DNA of 49,763 nucleotides, taken from positions 1 through 49,763 of the forward strand of contig CAYGJB010000007.1 in NCBI GenBank assembly GCA_964350195.1, in the 5' to 3' direction. The notes beneath the pieces were generated by a model. The model worked only from the letters and a program-made list of their open reading frames with translations, had not been told where the DNA came from and did not search any database. Numbering within the stretch: the first letter of the stretch is position 1; every line of letters starts with the position of its first letter. Below, one piece after another: positions 1 through 8,586 of this stretch. Position numbers and translations under genes: made by a program. The stretch is from JAJCZB01 sp964350195 (GTDB lineage Bacteria; Babelota; Babeliae; Babelales; Vermiphilaceae).

Positions 1-55
1 ATGCCCATTCATCCCCGGCCTTAAAAGGCCACGGTTTTCTGGTCATATGAATAAA
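1..55. repeat. 55-bp terminal inverted repeat, left copy
   Basis: Bases 1-55 are the exact reverse complement of 49709-49763; pairing stops at base 56 (A, where the partner predicts G). The repeat holds a hairpin, GGCCTT with a two-base loop and AAGGCC. Read outward in each copy, the shared part begins TTTATTCATATGACC after different flanks. A TTTAT motif followed by a subterminal hairpin resembles an IS200/IS605-type end. Exactly 55 bases is also a common assembler k-mer, so the copy probably marks where the contig runs into a multicopy element. Confidence 0.9.
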
Positions 56-74
56 AGAAAAAAGATTAATCAAT

Positions 75-635
75 CTAAGCTTGAGCTTGAATAAACTCGA
101 TCTGACATTGCATAGTAAATTTATTTTGATCAGCTCGCTGCAAAGCAAGCTGTTTGCATTGTATTAAATGAGAATCTTTAGAAAGCTGCGTTAAAAATCT
201 ATTTATCTGATCAAATGTGCCATTTGCTTGCAATAATTTGTATCGCTTGCTACGCCAATCTTTTTGCTTTTCTTTTGCTTGAGCAAACGATTGAATCGAA
301 ATCCCCACTTTTTCTGCTATATCAAAAAGAAAGAGAGTCTGCTCTTGCTCCCTATATTTCTCCAAAACTATAGTATTTTGTTTTTTGAGATCACCCAATT
401 TGCTTGTAAACTGATTTATTGCCCGATCAGCTAAAATCGCTTCAACAGACTGCTGCTCATATCGATTGAACATAACTCGTTTCATTTCAACTGCCGCTGC
501 AAGCCTGGGTTGCAGTAAAAAATAGTACCCGCTAAAAATTAAAGATGCGGCACAACAACTAAAAAGATAACGATATGCTGGATTAGTATGTACCGCCCAT
601 CGATAAAATTTTCCTTTTTGTGGCACAAAATACAT
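75..635 (-). CDS. PilO-like inner-membrane protein
   Basis: Probably a small assembly-platform protein of the PilO/GspM type, which in type IV pilus and type II secretion systems joins the cytoplasmic PilM/GspL part to the periplasm. The protein has about 186 residues: a short basic N-terminus, one membrane segment at about 23-42, a coiled-coil-like stretch rich in Glu, Lys and Gln, and a C-terminal alpha/beta part with the spacing of the PilO ferredoxin-like fold (GTFDQINRFLTQL, then LIQCKQLALQ). The ATG at 635 was chosen over an upstream TTG because AAGGGAGG lies just before it. It follows the M23 peptidase gene directly and is probably cotranscribed. A second protein of this type is at 20520-21092. 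The family call rests on layout rather than strong motifs. Confidence 0.5.
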   Translation of the reverse strand: MYFVPQKGKFYRWAVHTNPAYRYLFSCCAASLIFSGYYFLLQPRLAAAVEMKRVMFNRYEQQSVEAILADRAINQFTSKLGDLKKQNTIVLEKYREQEQTLFLFDIAEKVGISIQSFAQAKEKQKDWRSKRYKLLQANGTFDQINRFLTQLSKDSHLIQCKQLALQRADQNKFTMQCQIEFIQAQA

Positions 636-656
636 ACCGCCTCCCTTGTGTATCAA

Positions 657-1853
657 TCAGAATATGAGCTTAGTCCATTGCATCGGATCAATTGCTATAT
701 TATTCACTCTCATTTCCCAATGCAAATGATAACCATTGGCATAACCAGTTTTGCCAATCGTTCCCACAGGATTACCTTTTTTCACCGCTTGCCCTTCTTT
801 AATCTCAGTAAAACTATCCAAATGGCATAGCATGGTAATCACCCCTAAACCATGATCTATGATTACGGTATTTCCAGTATCTACAAATCGATCTTTCAAT
901 ACTACAATACCATCTTGAGGTGCCCACACCACCGATTTTGGCAGATTGATTACATCAAGTGCTTTGTGAGCATACATGCCTTTGTACTGCGTTGTGCGAA
1001 TTTTACCAAACTCAGTACTTACTCGTTGCACTTCAATTGGTGTATGAAAGACACCCTTCCAAAACTTTTCGCGAGGAGATTTATCTGCAATCTTAATTAG
1101 GATATCCTCAAGCTCTTTGTTTGATTTACCGAGCTCTTTCTCTTCATCCATTTTCTCGCTATCCACGTGCATAGTTGATCTTTTAAATGGAAATGTAACA
1201 ATCTGAAATTTATTATCTAAGCGCATTGAAGTGCCAACTTTATCTTTTACATCAACAGAAAAAAGGTATTCATTTGGATTTTCTTCGCATGGCACTGGAA
1301 TAAATGCTTCATAAATGGATGAATTTTTCGATTCTGGAAAGCACTCATATGTTTGAGAGAGTGCTGTAATTGTTGCATTCTGAATAGGCTTATTAACCTG
1401 AAATTGAACATGCAATGTTCTACCTTGGAACACCTTGTATTCTTCGTCAGCTTTAATCAGAGCTGCCTGCAGCGGGATATTATCAACTATGAATGGCTGT
1501 TCAATTGCAGCCTTATTTCCGTTATAAGTGCTATCGATAATCTCTGCTTTAATAACATGCTTACCATTAGCTATTGTTTTGGTGGGAATTAAAAAAGCAT
1601 GGCCCTGATCACCAGAAGCTATCGAAAATTCATTAACAAGAGGCTGATCATCAAGATAAATTGATATGCTTCCTTTTTTTGAACTTGCAATCGCACATTG
1701 CATATCTCCCGCATACGCTCCCTCAGATTGCACACCGCGCAATATCAACTGAGGCGAACTCGTATCAAAAAAATAGTTATAAGTACGAGATCCGATAAAC
1801 CAAAAAAGCGCTAATGATAAAAAATAACCCCAAAAACGTACTCTCAAAAACAT
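657..1853 (-). CDS. M23-family peptidoglycan endopeptidase with N-terminal membrane anchor
   Basis: LytM/M23 metallopeptidases cleave peptidoglycan cross-bridges or act as envelope-remodelling factors. A membrane segment lies at about residues 7-25. A roughly 220-residue beta-rich, Ig-like region follows, then a charged helix (about 235-265), then the M23 domain over the last 130 residues. Zinc-site elements visible are AHKALD (the usual HxxxD), DHGLGVITMLCHLD and YHLHWEMRV (HxH), so it looks catalytically complete. The ATG at 1853 was chosen because GAAGGT precedes it by seven bases; an in-frame GTG 14 codons upstream has no comparable site. A good sigma70-like promoter lies at 1904-1932, and the PilO-like gene follows directly. 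Periplasmic location is inferred. Confidence 0.85.
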   Translation of the reverse strand: MFLRVRFWGYFLSLALFWFIGSRTYNYFFDTSSPQLILRGVQSEGAYAGDMQCAIASSKKGSISIYLDDQPLVNEFSIASGDQGHAFLIPTKTIANGKHVIKAEIIDSTYNGNKAAIEQPFIVDNIPLQAALIKADEEYKVFQGRTLHVQFQVNKPIQNATITALSQTYECFPESKNSSIYEAFIPVPCEENPNEYLFSVDVKDKVGTSMRLDNKFQIVTFPFKRSTMHVDSEKMDEEKELGKSNKELEDILIKIADKSPREKFWKGVFHTPIEVQRVSTEFGKIRTTQYKGMYAHKALDVINLPKSVVWAPQDGIVVLKDRFVDTGNTVIIDHGLGVITMLCHLDSFTEIKEGQAVKKGNPVGTIGKTGYANGYHLHWEMRVNNIAIDPMQWTKLIF

Positions 1854-1903
1854 TTTATTACCTTCAATTTTTAGCAAACTATGGAACTGCAACACAAAAT
1901 GCC

Positions 1904-1932
1904 AGTATACTTCCTTTTAGGATGAAGGTAAA
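1904..1932 (-). promoter_or_regulatory. Candidate sigma70-type promoter for the M23 peptidase gene
   Basis: On the minus strand, TTTACC (1932-1927) and TATACT (1909-1904) are separated by exactly 17 bases. The -10 lies about 50 bases upstream of the chosen ATG. Four of six -35 bases and five of six -10 bases match consensus. Confidence 0.5.
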
Positions 1933-1955
1933 TTTGGGGGCAAATGGGGTAAATA

Positions 1956-2957
1956 ATGGAACAATACAAAAAAGTTGGGGCCTCACTTACGATTTTTTTT
2001 ACATTTGCACTTTTTGCTCAACCATTCATACAAGAACTCAAAAAAATAAATGCTCTTACCGTCCGCAAAATCGATTCCTTGCCTCGCGGCTACCGCATAA
2101 GCTCGATCAGTGAACTTGTGCATGCCATTTATACGTATAACAGTGTGCCCTATCGCTCTATCATTACTGCACATACTCATTATTTTATGGTCCATCGTGG
2201 TATTACAATAGTTCCTCAAGATGACATTGTTTTTATCTTTTCGCGCGGCTATGCTAAAACAACCAAGCCCGGCACAAATGATAACTTCATTCAGTGTGGT
2301 GCTGGGGCCAAAGCAGCACATATTCAATTTGATGATCAAATAATTCCTGCAGAATATCCATTAGTAAGCTTTGATTTTGATGACAGTAGAATAGGATTTT
2401 CCTTTGGACAAGAAGGTGAAATAAATACCTTAAAAACCGTATATAACGCCATTTTATATTGTAATCCCAATGCTCATATTGTTTTAGTTGGCGATTGCCG
2501 TGGCGCAAAAGTGACTCTCGAGTTTGCCACTCAACGCCCAAAAAATATTATCGCTATGATCCTAATGACACCTTTTATTTCAGGGAAAGAGCTTACCGAT
2601 AATATCGCCCGATCAAATCTTTCGTTTCCTTTGAGCCGTACCATTCTTCATAACTTTTTTAGAATTTATTTTAAAAATTACCATCCAAAACAGGACACTC
2701 TTTTTCAGCGCCTTCGCATGATTGATCCGCAAATCCCTATCTTTATTGGCTATAGGCGCAATGACCAACTCGTTTCGATGAGCACTATTAATCAATTAAC
2801 TAAATGCCTCAAACAAACTGGCAATAAGAATGTGCAGGTAGTAATCTCCAATGATACCCAAGAGACCCATAGTAAGCTCACCAAAATCCCAGAAATACAA
2901 CAAGGAATAGCTCGATTCATCGACCAGTACGTAATTTATCGCCATATCGAAAATTGA
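1956..2957 (+). CDS. Alpha/beta hydrolase with a Cys-type nucleophile elbow
   Basis: A 333-residue alpha/beta-hydrolase-fold protein with an N-terminal hydrophobic segment (about 9-22), a signal or anchor sequence. The strand-turn-helix elbow reads VLVGDCRGA (about 177-184), so the nucleophile is Cys181 in a GxCxG setting rather than GxSxG. Cys nucleophiles occur in dienelactone hydrolases and PHA synthases of this superfamily. Plausible partners are Asp270 in YRRNDQLV and His305 in ETHSKL, in the right order and spacing for a triad. The substrate cannot be told. The gene diverges from the M23 gene, and uvrC begins 62 bases after its stop. Confidence 0.7.
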   Translation: MEQYKKVGASLTIFFTFALFAQPFIQELKKINALTVRKIDSLPRGYRISSISELVHAIYTYNSVPYRSIITAHTHYFMVHRGITIVPQDDIVFIFSRGYAKTTKPGTNDNFIQCGAGAKAAHIQFDDQIIPAEYPLVSFDFDDSRIGFSFGQEGEINTLKTVYNAILYCNPNAHIVLVGDCRGAKVTLEFATQRPKNIIAMILMTPFISGKELTDNIARSNLSFPLSRTILHNFFRIYFKNYHPKQDTLFQRLRMIDPQIPIFIGYRRNDQLVSMSTINQLTKCLKQTGNKNVQVVISNDTQETHSKLTKIPEIQQGIARFIDQYVIYRHIEN

Positions 2958-3019
2958 CAATTTGTCACAATTTGATATGCTGTTTCTTAATTATAACTTT
3001 CCAAAAAGAGAATAGTTTC

Positions 3020-4288
3020 ATGGAAAAAACAATTACTAAAATTATTCCAACACTTCCTGGCGTCTATCTTTTTAAAAACGCCCTGGGAGAAGTTGTATAT
3101 ATTGGCAAGGCAAAATCATTGCGTCCAAGAGTGCATTCCTATTTTCAAAAAACTAATACAGATTGGAAGGTGGAAGAAATCCGCTCTGAATATGCTGATA
3201 TTGATTTTATAATCACCCATTCAGAAACAGAAGCAATGCTTTTAGAGGCAGACCTTATTCAGCGCTATCAACCGCGCTTTAATACGATATTTAAAACAGG
3301 TCAACCTTTTTTGTATATTCAATTCACTTCTCCACGAAATGAAATTCCATCAATAGAAATTACGCGAAATAAAAAAAAGAAAGGCACCCATTTCGGCCCT
3401 TTTCTTCATAAGCGGCAAGCGCGAAGTATGCATCAATTTCTAATGCGCACATTTCAACTCAATGCCTGCAACAAAAAAATTGAAAACGGCTGTCTTGACT
3501 ATCATCTTGGTAACTGTTCCGGCACTTGTAAATCCGATTTTGATAAAATGGAATATCTCTTTCGTCTTGATCTTGCCAAAGAGGTTCTTCGCAAACGAAA
3601 TAAACAATTCATCGCAATGATCAAAGAAAAAATGCTGCAATATAATGCTGAGCTCGCATTTGAAAAATCAAAACGTCTTGCAGAGTATATTGAGAACGTT
3701 GAGACTATTTTTGAAACAATTAAAGCAAAATACTCTGCGGATAAATTTGCCACCGACATTTTCATAGCAACTACACCGGCGGCTGGTGTAGAGCAAATAC
3801 ACAATCAAGCTGGCAAGGAGCTAGCTGAGCTTCTTGGGCTATCATCAACCATTCGGAGTATTGACTGTTTTGACATTTCTCATTTTCAAAGCCGATTCAT
3901 TGTTGGCTCATGTATTCGATTTGTGGATGGTAAACCGGATAAGAATAAATTTCGCCGATTTAAAATTCAATCGCTTGATGAACAAAACGATTATGCCGCC
4001 TTGCAAGAGATTGTGAGTCGAAGATATAAAGATATAAACGAGCTTCCTGATCTCATGCTTATCGATGGAGGAAAAGGCCAGCTAAGCTCTGTTCAAACGA
4101 TATTTCCCAAAGCGCACATCGTAAGCTTAGCTAAAAAAGAAGAAACGTTGTTCTCAACAAATATAAAAAACGGTATTAGGCTGGACGTTAAAACAAACAT
4201 CGGTAAACTTCTCATTTCATTACGAGACTATGCACATCACTTTGCAATCACATATCATCGATTAAAACGCTCAAAAGAGCTCTCATAA
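3020..4288 (+). CDS. uvrC: UvrC-like excinuclease subunit, short form lacking the HhH domain
   Basis: UvrC makes both incisions in UvrABC nucleotide excision repair. The 422-residue protein has a GIY-YIG domain (GVYLF at 14-18, VYIGKA at 26-31), a cysteine cluster (CNKKIENGCL..NCSGTC) resembling the UvrC iron-sulfur region, a helical UVR-like region, and an RNase H-like C-terminal nuclease with DCFDISHFQ, LMLIDGGKGQLSS and RDYAHHFAITYHR. Usual UvrC has about 600 residues and ends in a tandem helix-hairpin-helix domain; here the protein stops soon after the last nuclease motif, without a visible frameshift. The ATG at 3020 is preceded by AAAAAGAG. uvrA and uvrB are not in the window. Confidence 0.85.
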   Translation: MEKTITKIIPTLPGVYLFKNALGEVVYIGKAKSLRPRVHSYFQKTNTDWKVEEIRSEYADIDFIITHSETEAMLLEADLIQRYQPRFNTIFKTGQPFLYIQFTSPRNEIPSIEITRNKKKKGTHFGPFLHKRQARSMHQFLMRTFQLNACNKKIENGCLDYHLGNCSGTCKSDFDKMEYLFRLDLAKEVLRKRNKQFIAMIKEKMLQYNAELAFEKSKRLAEYIENVETIFETIKAKYSADKFATDIFIATTPAAGVEQIHNQAGKELAELLGLSSTIRSIDCFDISHFQSRFIVGSCIRFVDGKPDKNKFRRFKIQSLDEQNDYAALQEIVSRRYKDINELPDLMLIDGGKGQLSSVQTIFPKAHIVSLAKKEETLFSTNIKNGIRLDVKTNIGKLLISLRDYAHHFAITYHRLKRSKELS

Positions 4289-4364
4289 ACCACCCCTGCT
4301 TAATCAGTTAGCTCAGATTATCCCTGCTTTAAGTTTAATGTATCAAAGCCTTTCACCCACTTAC

Positions 4365-4393
4365 TTGCCAATATGCTTCGCTCTTTTTACACT
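4365..4393 (+). promoter_or_regulatory. Candidate sigma70-type promoter for clpB
   Basis: TTGCCA (4365-4370) and TACACT (4388-4393) have a 17-base spacer, about 40 bases before the clpB ATG. No CIRCE inverted repeat and no sigma32-like motif was seen in the 143-base gap, so heat-shock control by those routes is not apparent. Confidence 0.5.
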
Positions 4394-4431
4394 ATCCTCA
4401 TCAAAATGAAATTAAATAAAAAGGACTATTC

Positions 4432-7002
4432 ATGGCAAATGGTATCATGGAATCTCTCACCCAGGCCACGCAAGAGCTCATAAATCAAGCAGCAGCCATA
4501 GCTCAAAATTTTAGAAACCCCCTCTTAGTTCCATTGCACATCTTTGCGGCATGCTTGCAAAATGAATTTTGTAGCTCGCTTTTATACACGCTTAATATTC
4601 CAGCAGATCAACTTAAAATTCTTGCCGAACAAGAACTTGAACATCTTCCAAAAGCCACTGGCATGCAGCTATCAATTGATCAACAGATGCAAGAATTTTT
4701 AAAGGAAGCGCACAAAGAGGCACAACAACTTGGTGATCAATACATCAGCCTCGAACACATTATGCTTGCGCTTGCACAAACCCCCTATCTTCCGGAGTCA
4801 TTACGTACCGTTCTTTCTCAATCGGCTTTTAATAAAGAAGCAATTCTTTCTTATATGAAGCATCTGCGCAAAGGCCGCTCCGCTGATTCCAAAACAGCTG
4901 AGGGCAAATATCAATCACTTGAAAAATATTGCATAAATGTAAATTCACAAGCTCGAGAAGGAAAACTTGATCCAGTGATTGGACGACATGAAGAAATTCG
5001 CCGAGTGATGCAGATTCTTTCTCGCAGAACAAAAAACAATCCGGTCCTAATCGGTGAGCCGGGCGTGGGTAAAACTGCCATTGTTGAAGGAATTGCACAG
5101 CGTATTATCGATAATGATGTACCCGAAAGTCTTCAAGGTAAACAAATCTATGCGCTTGATCTCGGTCTTTTGATCGCGGGAGCAAAGTACCAAGGAGAAT
5201 TTGAAGATCGTTTAAAATCTATTCTTAAAGAAATCGAACAAAGCGGAGGCAACATTATCTTATTCATTGATGAGCTTCATATGCTCATTGGCGCTGGCCA
5301 ATCAGGCCAAGGAGGTATGGATGCCTCAAATCTTTTAAAGCCAGCACTTGCGCGCGGTCAACTTCATTGTATCGGGGCTACCACGCTTGCTGAATATAAA
5401 AAGTATATCGAAAAAGATGCTGCGTTAGAACGACGTTTTCAAAAGGTGCTCGTACCAGAGCCCACCACAGAAGATGCTGTTTCTATCTTGCGCGGACTCA
5501 AGGAACGACTTGAGTTGCATCATGGTATTCGGATAAAAGATCAGGCACTTATTGACGCTGTTTTACTTTCCGAAAAAAATATCGCTGATCGCTTTCTGCC
5601 AGATAAAGCAATTGATTTAGTTGATGAAGCTGCTGCTATGGTGAAAATGGCCATCGATTCCCAGCCAGAAGCCTTGGACAAATTAAATCGTAAAATAAGA
5701 CAACTTGAAATCGAAAAAGTTGCTCTTTCTAAAGAAAAAGATGAGAAAGCTAAAAAACGACTAGATGAGCTACAAAAAGAACTTGCTGATCTTAAAGAAA
5801 AACAAAGCGAGCTTCTTGCAAAATGGAAATCAGAGAAAGAACCATTAGAGCACATAAAAAAAATAAAAGAGTCCATTGATCAAGCAAATGCACAATATCA
5901 ACAAGCAGAACGAGATGGTGATTATGCAAAGGCTTCTGAAATCAAATATGAAAAAATTGCTAGCCTTACAAAAGATTTAGAAAAAGCACAAAAAAAGATT
6001 GCTAAGCTCGCTCCAGAGCTCATCAAACAAGAAGTGGATGAGCATGACATCGCAAAAGTAGTCTCTCGATGGACTGGCATACCTGCAGAAAAGCTTGCTC
6101 AAAGCGAGCAACAGAAACTTCTTGATATGGGAACAATTTTAAAAAAGCGCGTAGTTGGGCAAGAGGAAGCTATCAACGAAGTGGCGCATGCAATTCAACT
6201 TCATCGCACTGGTCTGTCAGAACCTAATAAGCCAATCGGATCATTTTTATTTCTCGGTCCAACAGGCGTAGGCAAAACAGAGGTTGCCAAAACAATTGCA
6301 GAGTTTTTATTCAATGATGAAAATCGGTTGATTCGCGTTGATATGTCCGAGTACATGGAAAAACACGCTGTTGCTCGTTTAATTGGCGCTCCCCCCGGAT
6401 ACGTGGGATACGAAGAAGGAGGCCAACTCACTGAAAAAGTGCGACGCCATCCCTATTCTGTAATTTTGTTTGATGAAATTGAAAAAGCTCATCCAGATGT
6501 ATTCAATATTTTTTTACAAATATTGGATGAAGGCCAACTAACTGATGGACAAGGACGTACAGTATCATTTCGTAATGCAATTATTATTATGACAAGCAAT
6601 TTGGGGTCAGAAATCATCCTCAAAGCGAAAGAGATCACGGCTAAAGTGAAAGAAGAAGTTGATACAATTATTAATCGCACATTTCGGCCAGAATTTATCA
6701 ACCGCATAGATGCAATATGCTTTTTTAAACGACTTTCACAAAAAGACGTAGAAGAAATTGCAGAAATTCATATATCACGCCTTGAAAGGCGCCTGAAAGA
6801 TCAAGGAGTTGTTCTCAGCATAACAAGCGATGCTATGAAAAGAATTGCAGAGATCGGCTATTCTCCTGAGTTTGGCGCTCGCCCATTAAAGCGCGCAATC
6901 CAACAGCACATTGCCGTCCCCATATCTCAGCATCTTTTAAAACACCCTGATGAAAAAAAGCTGAAAGTGGAAATTAAAGATGGCAAAATTTTAATTTCTT
7001 AA
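4432..7002 (+). CDS. clpB: ClpB disaggregase (Hsp100 AAA+ chaperone)
   Basis: ClpB is a cytoplasmic hexamer that threads proteins out of aggregates with DnaK. The 856 residues match full family length. A Clp N-domain repeat pair spans about 1-150. AAA1 has Walker A GEPGVGKT (208-215) and Walker B ILFIDELHM. The Glu/Lys-rich coiled-coil M-domain, which tells ClpB from ClpA or ClpC, lies at about 410-530. AAA2 has Walker A GPTGVGKT (609-616) and VILFDEIEKAH, followed by the C-terminal domain. The ATG at 4432 has AAAAAGGA upstream. It stands alone between its own promoter and a strong terminator. Confidence 0.97.
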   Translation: MANGIMESLTQATQELINQAAAIAQNFRNPLLVPLHIFAACLQNEFCSSLLYTLNIPADQLKILAEQELEHLPKATGMQLSIDQQMQEFLKEAHKEAQQLGDQYISLEHIMLALAQTPYLPESLRTVLSQSAFNKEAILSYMKHLRKGRSADSKTAEGKYQSLEKYCINVNSQAREGKLDPVIGRHEEIRRVMQILSRRTKNNPVLIGEPGVGKTAIVEGIAQRIIDNDVPESLQGKQIYALDLGLLIAGAKYQGEFEDRLKSILKEIEQSGGNIILFIDELHMLIGAGQSGQGGMDASNLLKPALARGQLHCIGATTLAEYKKYIEKDAALERRFQKVLVPEPTTEDAVSILRGLKERLELHHGIRIKDQALIDAVLLSEKNIADRFLPDKAIDLVDEAAAMVKMAIDSQPEALDKLNRKIRQLEIEKVALSKEKDEKAKKRLDELQKELADLKEKQSELLAKWKSEKEPLEHIKKIKESIDQANAQYQQAERDGDYAKASEIKYEKIASLTKDLEKAQKKIAKLAPELIKQEVDEHDIAKVVSRWTGIPAEKLAQSEQQKLLDMGTILKKRVVGQEEAINEVAHAIQLHRTGLSEPNKPIGSFLFLGPTGVGKTEVAKTIAEFLFNDENRLIRVDMSEYMEKHAVARLIGAPPGYVGYEEGGQLTEKVRRHPYSVILFDEIEKAHPDVFNIFLQILDEGQLTDGQGRTVSFRNAIIIMTSNLGSEIILKAKEITAKVKEEVDTIINRTFRPEFINRIDAICFFKRLSQKDVEEIAEIHISRLERRLKDQGVVLSITSDAMKRIAEIGYSPEFGARPLKRAIQQHIAVPISQHLLKHPDEKKLKVEIKDGKILIS

Positions 7003-7020
7003 TCCTTCTTGCGCTTTAGA

Positions 7021-7083
7021 ATAGAACAAGAATTCTCAATATGCTCCTCTAGCACATTCGGGAACTCTTGTTCTATTTTTTTT
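7021..7083 (+). terminator. Rho-independent terminator after clpB
   Basis: A 15-bp stem (7021-7035 with 7062-7076, one mismatch) built on ATAGAACAAG and CTTGTTCTAT is followed by a run of eight T. It begins 18 bases after the clpB stop. Confidence 0.8.
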
Positions 7084-7147
7084 GCGCTAAAAGCAAGAAC
7101 ACAAAAATGAAACAACTCACAAAAAACATGCCGCTACACACGAATCA

Positions 7148-7177
7148 TTGCATTTAAAAAGATGAGCAGCGTAAAAT
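7148..7177 (+). promoter_or_regulatory. Candidate promoter for the thioesterase gene
   Basis: TTGCAT (7148-7153) and TAAAAT (7172-7177) with an 18-base spacer lie about 40 bases upstream of the ATG at 7216, after the clpB terminator. Confidence 0.45.
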
Positions 7178-7215
7178 ATGGGCCAACTAATTCAACCCTT
7201 TCTCTGGAGAATTCT

Positions 7216-8115
7216 ATGAGAACTAATCGATTTTACTATTTTCTACTGTTTTTCATCAATGTCTCTGCTTTTGCCGAAGAAGCAAAAAAAAAATATGTGC
7301 CTATAGTGCTTGTTCATGGCATTATGTCAGATGATTATGGTATGGCTCCAACAGAGCATTACATTAGAAAGCATATGGGGAAAGATGTATACATCAAGAA
7401 TATAGAACTTGGACTAGGGGAACTCACTTCGCTCACCAACGTGTATCACCAAGCAGAGTATTTGCGCGCTGCTATTCAATCAGATCCAAAATTAAAAGAT
7501 GGTTTTAATTTCATAGCACACTCTCAAGGGGGCCTTGTATCTCGCTACTATCTGCAAAAGTATAACAATCCAAGAGTACTCACTTATATTTCTTGGGGGT
7601 CTCCTCAACAGGGAATTTTCGGGTTGCCAGGTACAATAGATGAAAGATTTAAATGGCTCGATTACATGGAAGAATATGCATATCACGTTCTTTATTCCAA
7701 AGCGATACAAAAACTTGTTGGATTTGCTGGCTACTGGCACGATACTCTTCACTATGAAAAGTACATTAGAAAAGCCTGTTTTCTACCGTACATAAATAAT
7801 GAAATTCCTCACGATGATGATGCGCTATTTAAAAAAAATATCTGCAGCTTGAAAAATATGGTGCTTGTCATGTCTGCCAATGAAGAAGTTATTGAACCAA
7901 AAGTTTCATGTCATTTTGGATTCTATAAACAAAATAGCAAAGAGGAAATTGAAGATTTGATAGATAGCGAGCTATACAAACAGGACAAGCTTGGACTAAA
8001 AACATTACATGAAAGTGGCCGGTTACAATTGCGCTTAGCCGATTGCACTCACTCTAATTTCCAAGAGGATGAAAAGAATTTTATAGAGAATGGTCTTGAA
8101 TACTTGAAAGTTTAG
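7216..8115 (+). CDS. Secreted palmitoyl-protein thioesterase (PPT1)-like hydrolase
   Basis: Palmitoyl-protein thioesterases remove fatty acyl groups from protein cysteines; PPT1 is a eukaryotic lysosomal enzyme. The 299-residue product starts with a signal peptide (about 1-20, ending VSAFA). Similarity to PPT1, from memory of the human protein, runs the whole length: VLVHGIMSD, DPKLKDGFNFIAHSQGG, QQGIFGLPG, GYWHD, HFGFY and QDKLGLKTLHESGRL. Ser103 in HSQGG and His279 in DCTHS fit the nucleophile and base. The PPT1 acid Asp (in NDSIVDP) appears replaced by Glu223 in NEEVIEP. ATG 7216 is preceded by GGAGA; an upstream in-frame ATG would add a non-signal leader. It stands alone between hairpins. 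Modification of host lipoproteins is possible but unproven. Confidence 0.85.
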   Translation: MRTNRFYYFLLFFINVSAFAEEAKKKYVPIVLVHGIMSDDYGMAPTEHYIRKHMGKDVYIKNIELGLGELTSLTNVYHQAEYLRAAIQSDPKLKDGFNFIAHSQGGLVSRYYLQKYNNPRVLTYISWGSPQQGIFGLPGTIDERFKWLDYMEEYAYHVLYSKAIQKLVGFAGYWHDTLHYEKYIRKACFLPYINNEIPHDDDALFKKNICSLKNMVLVMSANEEVIEPKVSCHFGFYKQNSKEEIEDLIDSELYKQDKLGLKTLHESGRLQLRLADCTHSNFQEDEKNFIENGLEYLKV

Positions 8116-8133
8116 TTTCATTCGATATCTTAA

Positions 8134-8171
8134 ATAACAGAAACAGTTTAAGTGTAAACTGTTTCTGTTAT
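8134..8171. terminator. Perfect 17-bp hairpin after the thioesterase gene
   Basis: Bases 8134-8150 pair perfectly with 8155-8171 around an AGTG loop (core ACAGAAACAGTTTA). No clean T run follows, but the arm itself begins with T residues after CTG. It probably ends the upstream transcript. Confidence 0.6.
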
Positions 8172-8205
8172 ATTCATAAACTTTTCTAAATGTAGAGGTT
8201 ATTCA

Positions 8206-8559
8206 ATGCACAAGAAGATGGCATTCATCATGCTCGTTTCAACAACTCTTATTTCACATGGAATGGAGAACACAAATCCAAATATTATCTTCAATCCTAC
8301 AAAAACTCCAATACGATCAATACCTAAGATCGTTAAAACCATAAATACAACAGGAGAACTCCCTGTAGATGTCTGGCATACTTTTTTTGAAGCAAAAAAA
8401 AATAAATCGGATGCGCAACTTCTTAACAAAGCGCTTACAGAGGCAAAAGAAGAATTCAATAGAAAGCATAATAAAATTGCTGCTCAACGAAAGCTGGACG
8501 CAAATCGTTTATCATCGCTTAAAGAACTTATTAAAATGTATAATAGTATAAAGTCTTAA
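8206..8559 (+). CDS. Small exported protein of unknown function
   Basis: The 117-residue product begins with a signal peptide (KK, then a hydrophobic run of about 12 residues, to about residue 19). The mature part is mostly polar, with a central TPIRSIPKIVKTI segment and a Lys/Glu-rich helical C-terminal half. AGAGGTT precedes the ATG. No family is recognised. It lies between a hairpin and tpiA, 27 bases before the latter, and could be cotranscribed with it. Confidence 0.7.
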   Translation: MHKKMAFIMLVSTTLISHGMENTNPNIIFNPTKTPIRSIPKIVKTINTTGELPVDVWHTFFEAKKNKSDAQLLNKALTEAKEEFNRKHNKIAAQRKLDANRLSSLKELIKMYNSIKS

Positions 8560-8586
8560 TAATATACGTAGAATACAAGAGGGGCC

